DNA of 57,741 nucleotides from CAZVAN01 sp964625245 (GCA_964625245.1 CAZVAN010000001.1:1-57741); one strand, 5' to 3'. Positions 37,493 through 46,647 are shown, numbered from the stretch's first letter. Made by a program: numbers and translations. Notes: generated from the letters alone by a model not told the origin.

Positions 37493-38722
37493 TTAGTAGT
37501 GCTGTTTCGCGCCTTCCCTACACGTAGGCTGCCACTCAGACGGAAGCTGCAGACAGTAACTGTCGACCTTCTGGGGGTTAGGCGTGGGAGTTTGGATCCA
37601 GGCGTATTGCCCAATACTGCTATAGCAATCTTTTTGAAAGGTGGTACCCACTAGACCGCAAAATTTAGCAGACCGAGTAAAATCAAGGCCATCAAGCGCC
37701 AAAATGTTAAAAACTGAACCTATGACACAGTTACTGGTGTATGGTTTAGGGACTTCCTGACATAGTAACCAGGCGTTAGATTCAAGATCGCCGGCATCCT
37801 GGCCCTTAAGTAGTAAAGGCTGCCAAGCCTCCCCAGAAGCCGACAACCCTAAGCTCTCTACACAAACTCCTGCATTCGGCCCGGCTGCTACGCAAGCCTG
37901 AGCCGCCTTACGAAAGTCATTATTATATAAATTAAATAAGTAACCTTCTTGATTCATATAGCACTGGGTTACGTACTTTTCGGCAACGTTGTCGCACGGC
38001 GCCATGGGGTCAGTCTTAGAAAAGGTGCCATTGTCGGTTATTCTACTAACATAACCCCATTCGTTCTCCATAAATGCTCCTTGCCAGCAGCCAGTTTGAG
38101 CTATCTGGTTGCCAAATGCATCGCATTGGTCAAGAGCCGCGGTCAAATTGTAATCTACGTCTTCCATTATGGCGTGGCCGATGCCATGGTAGCAGAAATG
38201 TTTCTGGTTATATGTGTAGCTAGAGCTTGCAAGGATAGGCCGGCATAGCTCGTCAGCTAAACTGCTGGCCGAGCTGCCTTTAATTTGGTCCTCGGCCTCT
38301 TCTATATAGCCGTGCATACAGCCGTTATTAAAGTCGCTTCCACACCTTAAAAAGGCCTTGGTGTTCAATCCATTTGATAAAAATATTTGTTTTCCTACAT
38401 GGTGTGCTCGCAAATGATTATCGCCGGGTAAGTAATTGGCAATGTCGTGGACATAGTAATTTAAACTTGCCAGAGCTGCCTCCGGCCCCACATTTGCCGT
38501 TATGCTTTGCAGACCCTGGTCTATACATGCCTCCGTATAACACTGAGCCAGCCACTTGGTAGTTAGGGTCTTGATGAATCTATCGTCAGGCGAAGCCTGC
38601 GCGGCCGGATGACGAGCGTCAGCTAAATTAATGGCAAGGATGGCAACGACTATAGCCATTAAACCAAACAGGAACCTGCTGCGCTGCTTGGCTCTTAGCT
38701 TCAGCGACCCCAGTCCGATCAT
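37493..38722 (-). CDS. Extracytoplasmic protein with nine cysteine-pair repeats
   Basis: A 409-aa protein with one N-terminal membrane helix (~17-34) and 18 Cys, all outside: 61/66, 127/135, 160/177, 200/212, 243/254, 277/287, 321/332, 355/366 and 390/401. From the fourth pair on, the pattern C-x(9-11)-C recurs every ~34-43 residues, mostly as C[YWV]xxG after the second Cys (for example CYHGIGHAI, CWQGAF, CVIGSV). This suggests a solenoid of helical hairpins, each closed by a disulfide. Conserved His (HHVGK, CMHG, CYHGIGH) might bind metal. No family is recognised. It overlaps the upstream gene by 4 nt. Confidence 0.75.
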   Translation of the reverse strand: MIGLGSLKLRAKQRSRFLFGLMAIVVAILAINLADARHPAAQASPDDRFIKTLTTKWLAQCYTEACIDQGLQSITANVGPEAALASLNYYVHDIANYLPGDNHLRAHHVGKQIFLSNGLNTKAFLRCGSDFNNGCMHGYIEEAEDQIKGSSASSLADELCRPILASSSYTYNQKHFCYHGIGHAIMEDVDYNLTAALDQCDAFGNQIAQTGCWQGAFMENEWGYVSRITDNGTFSKTDPMAPCDNVAEKYVTQCYMNQEGYLFNLYNNDFRKAAQACVAAGPNAGVCVESLGLSASGEAWQPLLLKGQDAGDLESNAWLLCQEVPKPYTSNCVIGSVFNILALDGLDFTRSAKFCGLVGTTFQKDCYSSIGQYAWIQTPTPNPQKVDSYCLQLPSEWQPTCREGAKQHY

Positions 38723-39579
38723 GTGTATAGTTTTAAGCTGTCAAGCACCGTCTGCCAGGTGGTGATGTTTTGAGTCCAATTATCCTCTGTTACCATCAGT
38801 GAAAAGTAGTAGATAGTGCCAGGACCAAGCACATAAACAAGCTTGCCTTTCATGGGCTTTATTGTCGGGTCGGCGTTAGTTATGTCCAGGTCAAAACTCC
38901 AGGCATTCTTCTTTATATTGGCATTGGTAAATTTATGAGGTGCACTGAGCGTTGCATCGTAGCCCGGGTAGCTGTCAAAAACTTGTTTTTTAATAGCGTC
39001 TATGTAGTCCGCGCTGTAAGAGTTTTTGACGGCCCCGGACATGAAATCGTTAATGCCCTTTATATACTCCGCATCGTTAGTGTGGCTGTCTTTATAAGAA
39101 AATACGAATATGTAGCTGAGCGGATAATTGCGCGAGCCAAAATGTGCAAAAGACTCAGTACTGTAGTTTTGGTCACTTTTTTTAGCTGTGGCGGTAAACT
39201 CCGACGGTTTTGAAAATAACATACCTCCGGCCTGCACGGTCGAAAATTCATCGCCGTTAGCATTTTGATAATTGTATTTAGTCACACTGCTCCCGCCGAC
39301 ATTGATCAATCCTGTAGTCAAAGTTAAGTAGCCTATAGTGCCGAGGATGGACGCTACTAATAATGTGATGATTAGAGGAACTTTCCTTGGCCTTTTGCTT
39401 TTTATACCAACAACAAGAGCTACTATTAATCCCAGTGGTGGGATTAATAGTGCAACAATAATGGCTAATATCGGAGATCTTTTGAGGTTCCTTATTGAAG
39501 AGCTTTTGGACGATGTGCTCGCACTAGTCACCGCCGGCTTGGCGGAATTGTTATTTTGGGGATTGGACGTTGGGGTCAT
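38719..39579 (-). CDS. Membrane protein with outer domain, hypothetical
   Basis: A 286-aa protein: a Ser/Thr/Asn-rich cytoplasmic start, two membrane helices (about 36-58 and 68-92, separated by KSKRPRK) and an outer alpha/beta domain of ~190 residues, without Cys. No family is recognised. It overlaps the Cys-repeat protein by 4 nt (ATGA), so the two are translated together and may form a complex. Confidence 0.65.
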   Translation of the reverse strand: MTPTSNPQNNNSAKPAVTSASTSSKSSSIRNLKRSPILAIIVALLIPPLGLIVALVVGIKSKRPRKVPLIITLLVASILGTIGYLTLTTGLINVGGSSVTKYNYQNANGDEFSTVQAGGMLFSKPSEFTATAKKSDQNYSTESFAHFGSRNYPLSYIFVFSYKDSHTNDAEYIKGINDFMSGAVKNSYSADYIDAIKKQVFDSYPGYDATLSAPHKFTNANIKKNAWSFDLDITNADPTIKPMKGKLVYVLGPGTIYYFSLMVTEDNWTQNITTWQTVLDSLKLYT

Positions 39580-39636
39580 TTTTCTTCCTTTTCTTAAGTA
39601 TAAAGTTGCTCATTTATAAGCACAAGCATATTTCAT

Positions 39637-41355
39637 CTATAGACAAACCCGAGCTATATGCAGTAATGGCAGCGATCTTGGTAGCCCATAAATTGAAGCG
39701 AAAGTTGGATAGGTAATCTTGCCCGGAGTGATGTTGATTCCGCAAGGACATCCAGGCACACAGTAACCGCTCTGGTAGGAACCGGTGTAGGTGGTGGTGT
39801 AGGTGCCGACATAACCGCCGGTATAACCCCCGGTATAACCCCCGGTATAACCCCCGGTATAACTGCCGGTGTAGGAGCCGGTGTAACCGCCGGTGTAGGA
39901 GCCGGTGTAACTACCAGTGTAGGAGCCGGTGTAGGAAGCTGGTGGCGGAGGCCCTGTGCTAAAGGCAGTTCCATTAGAGCAGACTGTACCCCCCACATTT
40001 GTGGCGCAAAGTTTAAAGTAGTAGGTTACGCTGGAGCCGAGACTAACACCGGCGCTTACCGTACCACCTGCTGTAGGATTACAATCAATTGAACTACCAC
40101 TTGAGGGGACGGTATTGCCATCGTTATAAGACGAGGTGCCATACCAGAATTTACAATAGCTCAAAGGGTAACCGTTAGGATTGGCTGAGCCATTGAGGGT
40201 GGCTGAATTATAAGTAACTGATGATGCCGAACCGGCGGATACTGATGGTAACGACAGCGTGGTAAAAGTAGCGTCGGCTCCACAAGTGGTTCCGCCAACA
40301 TTGTTGGCGCATATTCGGAAATGATAGACAATTCCCATACTAAGGCTGCCGATACTACTACTTGAAGCTACAGGGGCCAGTCCTGAGCCTGCAGAAGAGG
40401 TAGAACTAGTAGAACCGTAGGATGTAGAAGTGCCATACTGGAAGTAGTAGGTGCTAGCCAGTCCGCTAGGGTTGACGGTTCCATTAAGTGTTGCTGAGTT
40501 AATAGTTACGGAGGTAGCTGAGCCAGTAGCAACAACTGGAGCCGGAGCCGCTCCAACGGTAACGTGGGCGACGGCGGGGGTTGTAACAGTACTATCAATT
40601 CCTACGCACGTTAGGGTAAAATCGGTCGTTGAGGTTAGCGGACCAATGTTGCCAGGTGTACCGCCAATCGGGTTGCTAAGAGGTTTAGAGCCGCTCCAAG
40701 GACCGGCCGTTGCCGAGCAGCTGGTGGCGTATACTGTGCTCCAGCTAAGGTTAGATGAACCGTTGTAGTTAATCGATGCTGGCGAGGCTATGAAATTGTT
40801 TATCTGTGGGGGTGGTGGTGGAGTGGTGGTGCCAGCGTTGGGTGAGGCCGTTGAGTTTGGAGTAGAAACATAGCTGTCATTAGCCTTGTAGTAAACGACT
40901 GTTTGCTCTGGGTGATTATCGGCTGAGGTCCAGCCGACCACAATTTTGAAGGTTTTACATGGAGTGGCGGGAGTTGCGCTAGTACAGTCGGTGCCGTAGG
41001 TATCGGTAACCGAGAAGTTACCATTAGCGCTATTATCGATTATTGAGGCCGGGCAGCTTCCAACCGCTACTGCAAGAGTGCCATCAGACTTCAAGCAAAA
41101 GTTACCGGTTTGTGCTGTGAGATTGCTTATGGTCGAGTGATTGTCGGCATTTTTAATCAGCTCTAGCTGTTGTTGAGCCACTGAGACAGCTTGGTCACGG
41201 TATTGAGAGTCTACGCTGGAATGAAGGCTACGGGTAGAAGTTGCATAGGCAACGGTTATAACTATGGTGAGGACGGCCATGCTTATCATAACCTCAACTA
41301 TAGTGTCGCCTAGTTGACCGAGGTTACGTTTTCTAAAAAGGTTAAGGCTTTTCAT
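39637..41355 (-). CDS. Prepilin-like surface protein with FN3-like repeats and a YTG(S/G) tail
   Basis: A 572-aa protein with a pilin N-terminus (LG-DTIVEVMISMAVLTIVITVAYA, Glu at +5). The outer part has an Ig-like segment, then two ~85-residue FN3-like repeats (SVTINSATLNGTVNPSG...YYFQYGTS; SVTYNSATLNGSANPNG...) and a low-complexity region of about 14 four-residue units, mostly YTGS/YTGG, before a short Cys-containing end. Probably displayed on or near the pilus. It is a paralogue of the 526-aa gene at 42169-43749. Confidence 0.8.
   Translation of the reverse strand: MKSLNLFRKRNLGQLGDTIVEVMISMAVLTIVITVAYATSTRSLHSSVDSQYRDQAVSVAQQQLELIKNADNHSTISNLTAQTGNFCLKSDGTLAVAVGSCPASIIDNSANGNFSVTDTYGTDCTSATPATPCKTFKIVVGWTSADNHPEQTVVYYKANDSYVSTPNSTASPNAGTTTPPPPPQINNFIASPASINYNGSSNLSWSTVYATSCSATAGPWSGSKPLSNPIGGTPGNIGPLTSTTDFTLTCVGIDSTVTTPAVAHVTVGAAPAPVVATGSATSVTINSATLNGTVNPSGLASTYYFQYGTSTSYGSTSSTSSAGSGLAPVASSSSIGSLSMGIVYHFRICANNVGGTTCGADATFTTLSLPSVSAGSASSVTYNSATLNGSANPNGYPLSYCKFWYGTSSYNDGNTVPSSGSSIDCNPTAGGTVSAGVSLGSSVTYYFKLCATNVGGTVCSNGTAFSTGPPPPASYTGSYTGSYTGSYTGGYTGSYTGSYTGGYTGGYTGGYTGGYVGTYTTTYTGSYQSGYCVPGCPCGINITPGKITYPTFASIYGLPRSLPLLHIARVCL
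39770..39936 (-). repeat. 12-bp coding minisatellite (YTGS/YTGG)
   Basis: About 14 tandem 12-bp units of the form TAYACCGGBDST on the minus strand; four consecutive units (near 39825-39870) are nearly identical. Length changes in whole units would keep the frame, so this is a candidate for phase-free length variation of a surface protein. Confidence 0.9.
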
Positions 41356-41603
41356 TGGTCTATTTTAATACTATTAATAAACGTAGTCCACTGTTCGACA
41401 TTATTGTCCCAGGGGCCATAATTTTTCTGACTTGCTCATTAATTATCTGCATTCCAGTTGCGCCTTGTTTGGTTAAAGATTTCTAATAATTCCCGTGCCA
41501 TATTTAAATCCTTACGCTTAATAGTAAACAAAATGTGAATTTATTGCCATAAGTTCTCATTTTGCCTTCATGCTATGATTAACATGATAAAGAATGAGCT
41601 TAT

Positions 41604-42155
41604 ATGACACTAGGTAGACCATTCTCAGGTTATAGAGCGCTGGCCGGGTTAATTATTGCAATATTGTTGTTGGTTGGCGCAGGATATTTGCTTTTTAATC
41701 ACACCGACAAAAAACTCACACCCGCCAACCCTCAAAATACCGCTGTAACAAGTATTAACAAGCTTGTTGTTAAAGATTTGGGCGTCGAGATTACTCTATC
41801 CAACCCGCTTATTGGCACAACTACCGATACCACTACCCCGCCTAGCTCAACTAAATCCACACCTCTCCCAATTACAAATTTTAGACTGATTCAATATTCG
41901 TATCTGGTTCAAAAATGCTTGGACGCTAAGTACAATTTCAGGACTCCTTATGCTAGCTTTTCAAAAATATCTGGCAAAGCAGCGACGGGTGATGCGCAGC
42001 TAATGAAACAGTTCAACGGATTTTATATCGAGCGGATTGGCGCTGGTTTAAAGTTAACTTGCAAAGACCAAACTACTCAGGCATCTTTGGATGACCTAAA
42101 TATTAAATATGACCAAGCGCTTAAAGATGCTTTTGCCAGCGCCCAGCCGATTTAA
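41604..42155 (+). CDS. Membrane-anchored protein, hypothetical
   Basis: A 183-aa protein with one N-terminal membrane helix (about 14-33), a Thr/Pro/Ser linker and an outer domain of ~100 residues with two Cys (KCLDAKYNF; LTCKDQT). It is the only plus-strand gene inside the pilus locus and converges on the 526-aa prepilin gene 13 nt away. No family is recognised. The region 41356-41603 before it holds AT-rich sequence with promoter-like elements but nothing else I can support. Confidence 0.65.
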   Translation: MTLGRPFSGYRALAGLIIAILLLVGAGYLLFNHTDKKLTPANPQNTAVTSINKLVVKDLGVEITLSNPLIGTTTDTTTPPSSTKSTPLPITNFRLIQYSYLVQKCLDAKYNFRTPYASFSKISGKAATGDAQLMKQFNGFYIERIGAGLKLTCKDQTTQASLDDLNIKYDQALKDAFASAQPI

Positions 42156-42168
42156 ATTTTGACTTAGA

Positions 42169-43749
42169 CTAATACCAGTGACCCTGGATATCCATGCACC
42201 TTACATAAGCTGAGGCTGGACTGTTTACGCTACCACTAGAGCCGTATTGGCCTAGCGATCCGCCGCCGCTGTTAAAGACATTGCACTGCGAAATAGTTAC
42301 GCCGCATGGATTATTACCCGTAATCCCAGAACTCCAGCTCATGTGCCCGCTATAATTAACATAACCGCCATGATCGTTGCAGTTTGGCGGTGGTGGCGGT
42401 GGTGGGTTAACGCTAACAACCGTAGAGGCACTGGTGTTGCCTCCCGGTCCGCTGCAATTGACTGTGTAACCGGTGTTGCCATATAAGGCTCCTGTATAGA
42501 CATTGCCAACAGACCCTCCCCAAGTGCAGGACGTGGTGTTATTACTGCTCCAGTAAAGATATGTGGCGCTGCCGTAGCCTATAGGATTTGGACTAGGATA
42601 AAAATAGTTCATTGAAGGCACGGGTAGGTTTGCAGTCGTGAACGTGTTGTCGTTGCCGCAAGCCGTTCCGTAGGTATTGGTAGCACAAAGCTGAAAGTGA
42701 TAGGTAGTGAGAGCGGCTAGACTGCCGATCGCGGCACTGACGCTTACAGTTGAACCCCCGGCACCAGCCGAGGTAACCGCGGTGGTTGAACCATAACTAG
42801 CGGTTGTTCCGTATTTAAACTGGTAGGTAGTAGCGTAGCCGTTGGGGTTAACGGTCCCGTTGAGAGTGGCCGAGTTATAAGTAATGGAAGTAGTTGAACC
42901 GGTTGTGACGGATGGTACCGGAGCGGCGCCGACCGCGACAACGGCGTTACCGTCGGCATTAGAGCCATCAAACGCGATGCAGTGTAGCGCAAAAGTTATA
43001 TTACCCGAAGTAGTAAGAGAGCTGGACGCATGGCCGCTCACGTCGGTTGTAGATGGAAAACTTCCACTCCAAAAACCAGCCGGACTCGAGGAAGCTGTGC
43101 AGTTAGTGCTCTTCACATTCAGGAGTGTCCATTTTAGACTCGTGGTATTTCCAAAGGTAACTGAGTTAGGAGCGGCCGTTAGAATGTTTGAGAAAGCCGG
43201 TGGACTTGTTGTGGTAGACGAGTCGGGAGCGGTGGCGGACCCGGGAGTGGAAACATAACTGTCATTGGTTTTATAGTAAATAACTGCCTGTTCTGGTTGG
43301 TTATCGGCTGAGGTCCAGCTAACAGTTACTTTAAAGGTTTTAGTGCCGTTTGGTACTCCAGGCGGATTTCCAGTATAGATATTAGCTACAGTGAAGGTTT
43401 TATCTCCAGAAGAACCCCAACCACCTAGGGCTATCTTGCAGCTGGCACCAGTTAAGGTAGCAGTGGTGTCGCTGGGACTTATGCAAAAAGAGCCAGGCAA
43501 GGTTTTATAGGTATTTATTAGAGCTGAACTGCTGCTGTCGGCACTCTTAATTAGCTCCAGTTGTTGCTGGGCAAAGCTTACGGCTTGGTCACGATATTGT
43601 GAATTCAGGCTGCTGTGGAAACTACGGGTGGAAGTGGCGTAGGCAATTGTAATCACTATTGTGAGTACGGCCATGCTTATCATGACCTCGACTATGGTGT
43701 CGCCGGTTTGGCGGAAAGTGCGTTTTTTAGAAAGGTTAAGGCTCCTCAT
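42169..43749 (-). CDS. Prepilin-like surface protein with FN3-like repeat
   Basis: A 526-aa paralogue of 39637-41355. The first ~65 residues are almost the same (GDTIVEVMISMAVLTIVITIAYATSTRSFHSS), followed by a similar outer domain, one FN3-like repeat (SITYNSATLNGTVNPNG...YQFKYGTT), an Ig-like segment (LYWSSNNTTSCTW), a polyproline linker (NPPPPPPPN) and a Cys-containing C-terminal domain. The repeat tail of the paralogue is missing. Start overlaps the upstream prepilin gene by 4 nt. Confidence 0.8.
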   Translation of the reverse strand: MRSLNLSKKRTFRQTGDTIVEVMISMAVLTIVITIAYATSTRSFHSSLNSQYRDQAVSFAQQQLELIKSADSSSSALINTYKTLPGSFCISPSDTTATLTGASCKIALGGWGSSGDKTFTVANIYTGNPPGVPNGTKTFKVTVSWTSADNQPEQAVIYYKTNDSYVSTPGSATAPDSSTTTSPPAFSNILTAAPNSVTFGNTTSLKWTLLNVKSTNCTASSSPAGFWSGSFPSTTDVSGHASSSLTTSGNITFALHCIAFDGSNADGNAVVAVGAAPVPSVTTGSTTSITYNSATLNGTVNPNGYATTYQFKYGTTASYGSTTAVTSAGAGGSTVSVSAAIGSLAALTTYHFQLCATNTYGTACGNDNTFTTANLPVPSMNYFYPSPNPIGYGSATYLYWSSNNTTSCTWGGSVGNVYTGALYGNTGYTVNCSGPGGNTSASTVVSVNPPPPPPPNCNDHGGYVNYSGHMSWSSGITGNNPCGVTISQCNVFNSGGGSLGQYGSSGSVNSPASAYVRCMDIQGHWY

Positions 43750-44690
43750 AATGGGCAGTTAGTCCCACTCATATCCAATCTGGTAGTTATGCCGGCCGCG
43801 GTGCCGCCGAGGCTTAGTTTGGCTTTGCGAGCGCCGTCGCTTAAACATAAGTCCAGACTAATATTATTGACGTAGGTGGTTGACGCGGGTCCGCCACAGC
43901 TTGGCGATGTTGACGATTGGATGCAACTCCGGAGGGTTGCCACATCATTAGAGGTAAATGTTTTTTGGTAGGAACTGACCGTAATATCATTGCCGGAGGT
44001 GTTGCTGTTTTGAAGACTGGAGTAAAGAGTTAATAGATCGTTCTCGCTGGCGGTGTTGCTAGCTTTAGCTGTCTTTATGGTTAGAGCGTTAATAAGGTTG
44101 TAAGTTTCAGCCAGTACAGGCGTGCCGGAACTGTCCACGGCCAAATCGGCGTTTGCCTGACCGGCGTTAGATGGAAAAATGCAGCTATTTTGGCAGGAGT
44201 CAGCACCACCGGAGTGCACAGTTCTAAGACCAAAAACCGGATACGAATAAATTGTGGTCCCACCGTTGCTGATTAGCTGTATGGCCTGCCCCAGGTATAT
44301 ACAGGGCTGATTAGTGGCCACACCGGTGACATTCTGCAAAACCGGGCCACTGCCGGTGCTGTTAACCTGGCAGGTGTATTGATCAAGGCCGGGAACGGAA
44401 GCTGAGCTAACACTATTGGCCCAGCTCTGTAGTTGTGACTGAAGGTCGTAAACCGCTTGTGAAAATTCGGTGGCCTGGCGCCTACCGTTGAAAATACCGG
44501 CTGCCGACACCAGCATTAGGGAACTTATGCCCAGGACAATCATAACTTCAACTATAGTAAATCCGGCGAGATTTAGTTTTAATTGCCTAATTCTACTAAG
44601 TACATGAAGGCTGTGGGGATATCCCCGTTTCGCCCTAAACTTGTTTTTATTTAGTTTCCGGCGAGCTAAGCCGCGCTGGACGCCCATCAT
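43746..44690 (-). CDS. Type IV prepilin-like protein
   Basis: A 314-aa protein with a long basic leader (~43 residues) and the cleavage motif AG-FTIVEVMIVLGISSLMLVSAAGIF (Glu at +5). The outer domain contains several Cys pairs (SGGADSCQNSCIF, CIQSSTSPSCGG). A GspH/FimT-like minor pilin is likely. It heads the minor-pilin group 35 nt downstream of the prepilin peptidase gene. Confidence 0.85.
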   Translation of the reverse strand: MMGVQRGLARRKLNKNKFRAKRGYPHSLHVLSRIRQLKLNLAGFTIVEVMIVLGISSLMLVSAAGIFNGRRQATEFSQAVYDLQSQLQSWANSVSSASVPGLDQYTCQVNSTGSGPVLQNVTGVATNQPCIYLGQAIQLISNGGTTIYSYPVFGLRTVHSGGADSCQNSCIFPSNAGQANADLAVDSSGTPVLAETYNLINALTIKTAKASNTASENDLLTLYSSLQNSNTSGNDITVSSYQKTFTSNDVATLRSCIQSSTSPSCGGPASTTYVNNISLDLCLSDGARKAKLSLGGTAAGITTRLDMSGTNCPL

Positions 44691-44725
44691 AAACTAAATT
44701 ATAGCATAAGCCCTAAGAAGTAATA

Positions 44726-45529
44726 CTAGGGTAAGAACAGGTTCTGGTACCAACTAATTAAACTGTCCCCGAAAACTATGCAAAGATAAGTTGAGAAGAT
44801 CAGGAAAGGACCGTAGGGCAGCTTGGCGCTCAGGCTCTTCTTGCCTGTCGCTAGTAGCGGTAGTACGGCCAGACTGCCGAGAACCGAGGCCAGAAATATC
44901 ATTAACAAGCTTTTGCCGGGTGTCTGTAGCAGTGTGCCGGTTATAAGCCCTAGTCGTACATCACCGTAGCCTATCCACCGGCCACTGGAGACGGTAAAAA
45001 TAATCAAAAATATACCACTGGCCACAGCCACAGCCGCCAGCCAGCTAAGTCCGTAGTGCAGCTTGTTGGGCGCATAGCCTATCAGGTATATAAACTGGCC
45101 AACGATTGCCACAAGCAGCGTAGGATATAAAATTTTGCTGGGCAGGAGCATCCACTTCAGGTCGTATAGGGCTAAGGCAACCAAACCAACTGAGCAAATA
45201 AGCCAAGTAACGAATAAAACCAGGTTGCCTGCTAGGTCTAGCGAAGTGGGCCAAAACAGGTACGATAATACAAAGATAGCGGCCGTAGTTAGCTCCACAA
45301 GCGGCATTTCCATGGAGATTGGCTTGCCGCAGTAGCGACATTTACCCTTTAGGTAAAGCCAGCTAAATAGAGGTATCAAGTCTTTAGGCTCCAGAATATG
45401 GCCGCAGATATCACATTGGCTCCGAGCTTTAACAAAATCCATATTTTTATGGATACGCCAAGTCAGAGCACCCACGAAGCTACCAAAACATAGACCTAAA
45501 ATAAATAAATAGACAGCCAGAGAAATCAC
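44726..45529 (-). CDS. pilD: Prepilin peptidase / N-methyltransferase
   Basis: A 267-aa aspartic membrane protease that cleaves prepilin leaders and methylates the new N-terminus. The N-terminal domain has the two CxxC zinc pairs (CDIC 39-42, CRYC 64-67), and the catalytic aspartates are Asp123 (ALYDLK) and Asp191 (GYGDVRLG). It has about eight membrane helices. GTG start after an AAGG Shine-Dalgarno. It would process all five prepilins encoded here. Confidence 0.95.
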   Translation of the reverse strand: MISLAVYLFILGLCFGSFVGALTWRIHKNMDFVKARSQCDICGHILEPKDLIPLFSWLYLKGKCRYCGKPISMEMPLVELTTAAIFVLSYLFWPTSLDLAGNLVLFVTWLICSVGLVALALYDLKWMLLPSKILYPTLLVAIVGQFIYLIGYAPNKLHYGLSWLAAVAVASGIFLIIFTVSSGRWIGYGDVRLGLITGTLLQTPGKSLLMIFLASVLGSLAVLPLLATGKKSLSAKLPYGPFLIFSTYLCIVFGDSLISWYQNLFLP

Positions 45530-45545
45530 TAAGCCTTATGATACC

Positions 45546-45583
45546 AAAAATCCACCCAGGGTCCTCTTCTGGGATGGATTTTA
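45546..45583 (-). terminator. Terminator downstream of the major pilin genes
   Basis: On the minus strand AAAATCCA(t)CCCAG pairs with CTGGG(t)GGATTTT, ending in five T. It separates strongly expressed pilin genes from pilD. Confidence 0.8.
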
Positions 45584-45596
45584 GTATTTCAGCTAT

Positions 45597-46091
45597 CTAA
45601 GCGGCTACACATTGAAGTGTAGTGGCCGATACGGGTTCTAGGTAGTAAACGACTATGATGCTTCTGAGACTACCCCCGGCAGTGACGGAAGAAGGACCAT
45701 TACAGGTAGCTTTGCTGAATACGTAGAATGTGTCGGCAGCAGGCGAAGCAGGTGCTACATAAGGCGTAGTAACCGTGTTGGCGCCACCGGTTGGCTTGGT
45801 GAAGATAGCGAAGTTTTCGTTCGTAAGGTCAGGACCGGCTGCGCCAGTCGAGTCGTTTACGTTGGTGAGAGGCGTCCCGCCACGGTTGGCTTTCCATTCT
45901 GAGTAAAGTCCAGCCAGGTGAGCCGAGTCGCTTTTACGCTGGGTGTTTCGTGAGTTACGTTGTAGTGCTGGAACGGCTAGAAAGACCACTAGCATGATGA
46001 GTCCGGCGATAGCCAGGACTATCAAGACTTCGATGATTGTGAAGCCTTGATTGTTTTGTTTATTTAACTGTTTTAGGAAGCGGCTACACAT
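45597..46091 (-). CDS. pilA: Major type IV pilin, copy 2
   Basis: A 164-aa pilin. From residue 7 it is identical in sequence to copy 1: NNQ-GFTIIEVLIVLAIAGLIMLVVFLAVPAL, then a ~120-residue outer domain with a Cys pair (KATCNG, LQCVAA). The start codon lies inside the last codons of copy 1 (19-nt overlap in another frame) with no good Shine-Dalgarno, so expression probably depends on translation of copy 1. The N-terminus (MCSRFLKQLNK) is formed by the duplication junction. Confidence 0.9.
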   Translation of the reverse strand: MCSRFLKQLNKQNNQGFTIIEVLIVLAIAGLIMLVVFLAVPALQRNSRNTQRKSDSAHLAGLYSEWKANRGGTPLTNVNDSTGAAGPDLTNENFAIFTKPTGGANTVTTPYVAPASPAADTFYVFSKATCNGPSSVTAGGSLRSIIVVYYLEPVSATTLQCVAA

Positions 46092-46555
46092 TGAAGTGTA
46101 GTGGCCGATACTGGTTCTAGGTAGTAAACGACTATGATGCTTCTGAGACTACCCCCGGCAGTGACGGAAGAAGGACCATTACAGGTAGCTTTGCTGAATA
46201 CGTAGAATGTGTCGGCAGCAGGCGAAGCAGGTGCTACATAAGGCGTAGTAACCGTGTTGGCGCCACCGGTTGGCTTGGTGAAGATAGCGAAGTTTTCGTT
46301 CGTAAGGTCAGGACCGGCTGCGCCAGTCGAGTCGTTTACGTTGGTGAGAGGCGTCCCGCCACGGTTGGCTTTCCATTCTGAGTAAAGTCCAGCCAGGTGA
46401 GCCGAGTCGCTTTTACGCTGGGTGTTTCGTGAGTTACGTTGTAGTGCTGGAACGGCTAGAAAGACCACTAGCATGATGAGTCCGGCGATAGCCAGGACTA
46501 TCAAGACTTCGATGATTGTGAAGCCTTGATTGTTCTGTTTATTTAATTGTTTTGA
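45599..46555 (-). repeat. 479-bp tandem duplication of the major pilin gene
   Basis: Positions 45599-46076 and 46078-46555 are the same sequence at an offset of 479 bp. I find only three substitutions: 45632 versus 46111 (silent, Pro codon) and two near the leader codons. The duplication is very recent or kept uniform by gene conversion. Confidence 0.95.
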
Positions 46556-46558
46556 CAT
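46073..46558 (-). CDS. pilA: Major type IV pilin, copy 1
   Basis: A 161-aa pilin with a short basic leader (MSKQLNKQNNQ) cleaved before Phe in G-FTIIEV. AAAGGGGG lies 10 nt before the ATG, one of the strongest ribosome-binding sites here, and a promoter (TTGCAA, 17 nt, TAGGAT) lies at 46647-46619, as expected for the most abundant pilus subunit. It forms the pilus fibre together with the near-identical copy 2. Confidence 0.93.
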   Translation of the reverse strand: MSKQLNKQNNQGFTIIEVLIVLAIAGLIMLVVFLAVPALQRNSRNTQRKSDSAHLAGLYSEWKANRGGTPLTNVNDSTGAAGPDLTNENFAIFTKPTGGANTVTTPYVAPASPAADTFYVFSKATCNGPSSVTAGGSLRSIIVVYYLEPVSATTLQCVAAS

Positions 46559-46618
46559 TTCGCAAATGCCCCCTTTGCATTATTAAAGCATCTGTTATTA
46601 TTGCTGCTTATGCTTGTA

Positions 46619-46647
46619 ATCCTACTTGTTGTCGATTTAAATTGCAA
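46619..46647 (-). promoter_or_regulatory. Pilin promoter
   Basis: On the minus strand TTGCAA (46647-46642), 17-nt spacer and TAGGAT (46624-46619) predict a start near 46612 and a ~54-nt leader with a strong Shine-Dalgarno. Confidence 0.5.

Noticed and set aside
39654..39998. Pro/Thr-rich 114-codon frame over the YTG repeat
   Set aside because: A frame-shifted reading of the 12-bp repeat; the pilin-like frame explains the sequence.
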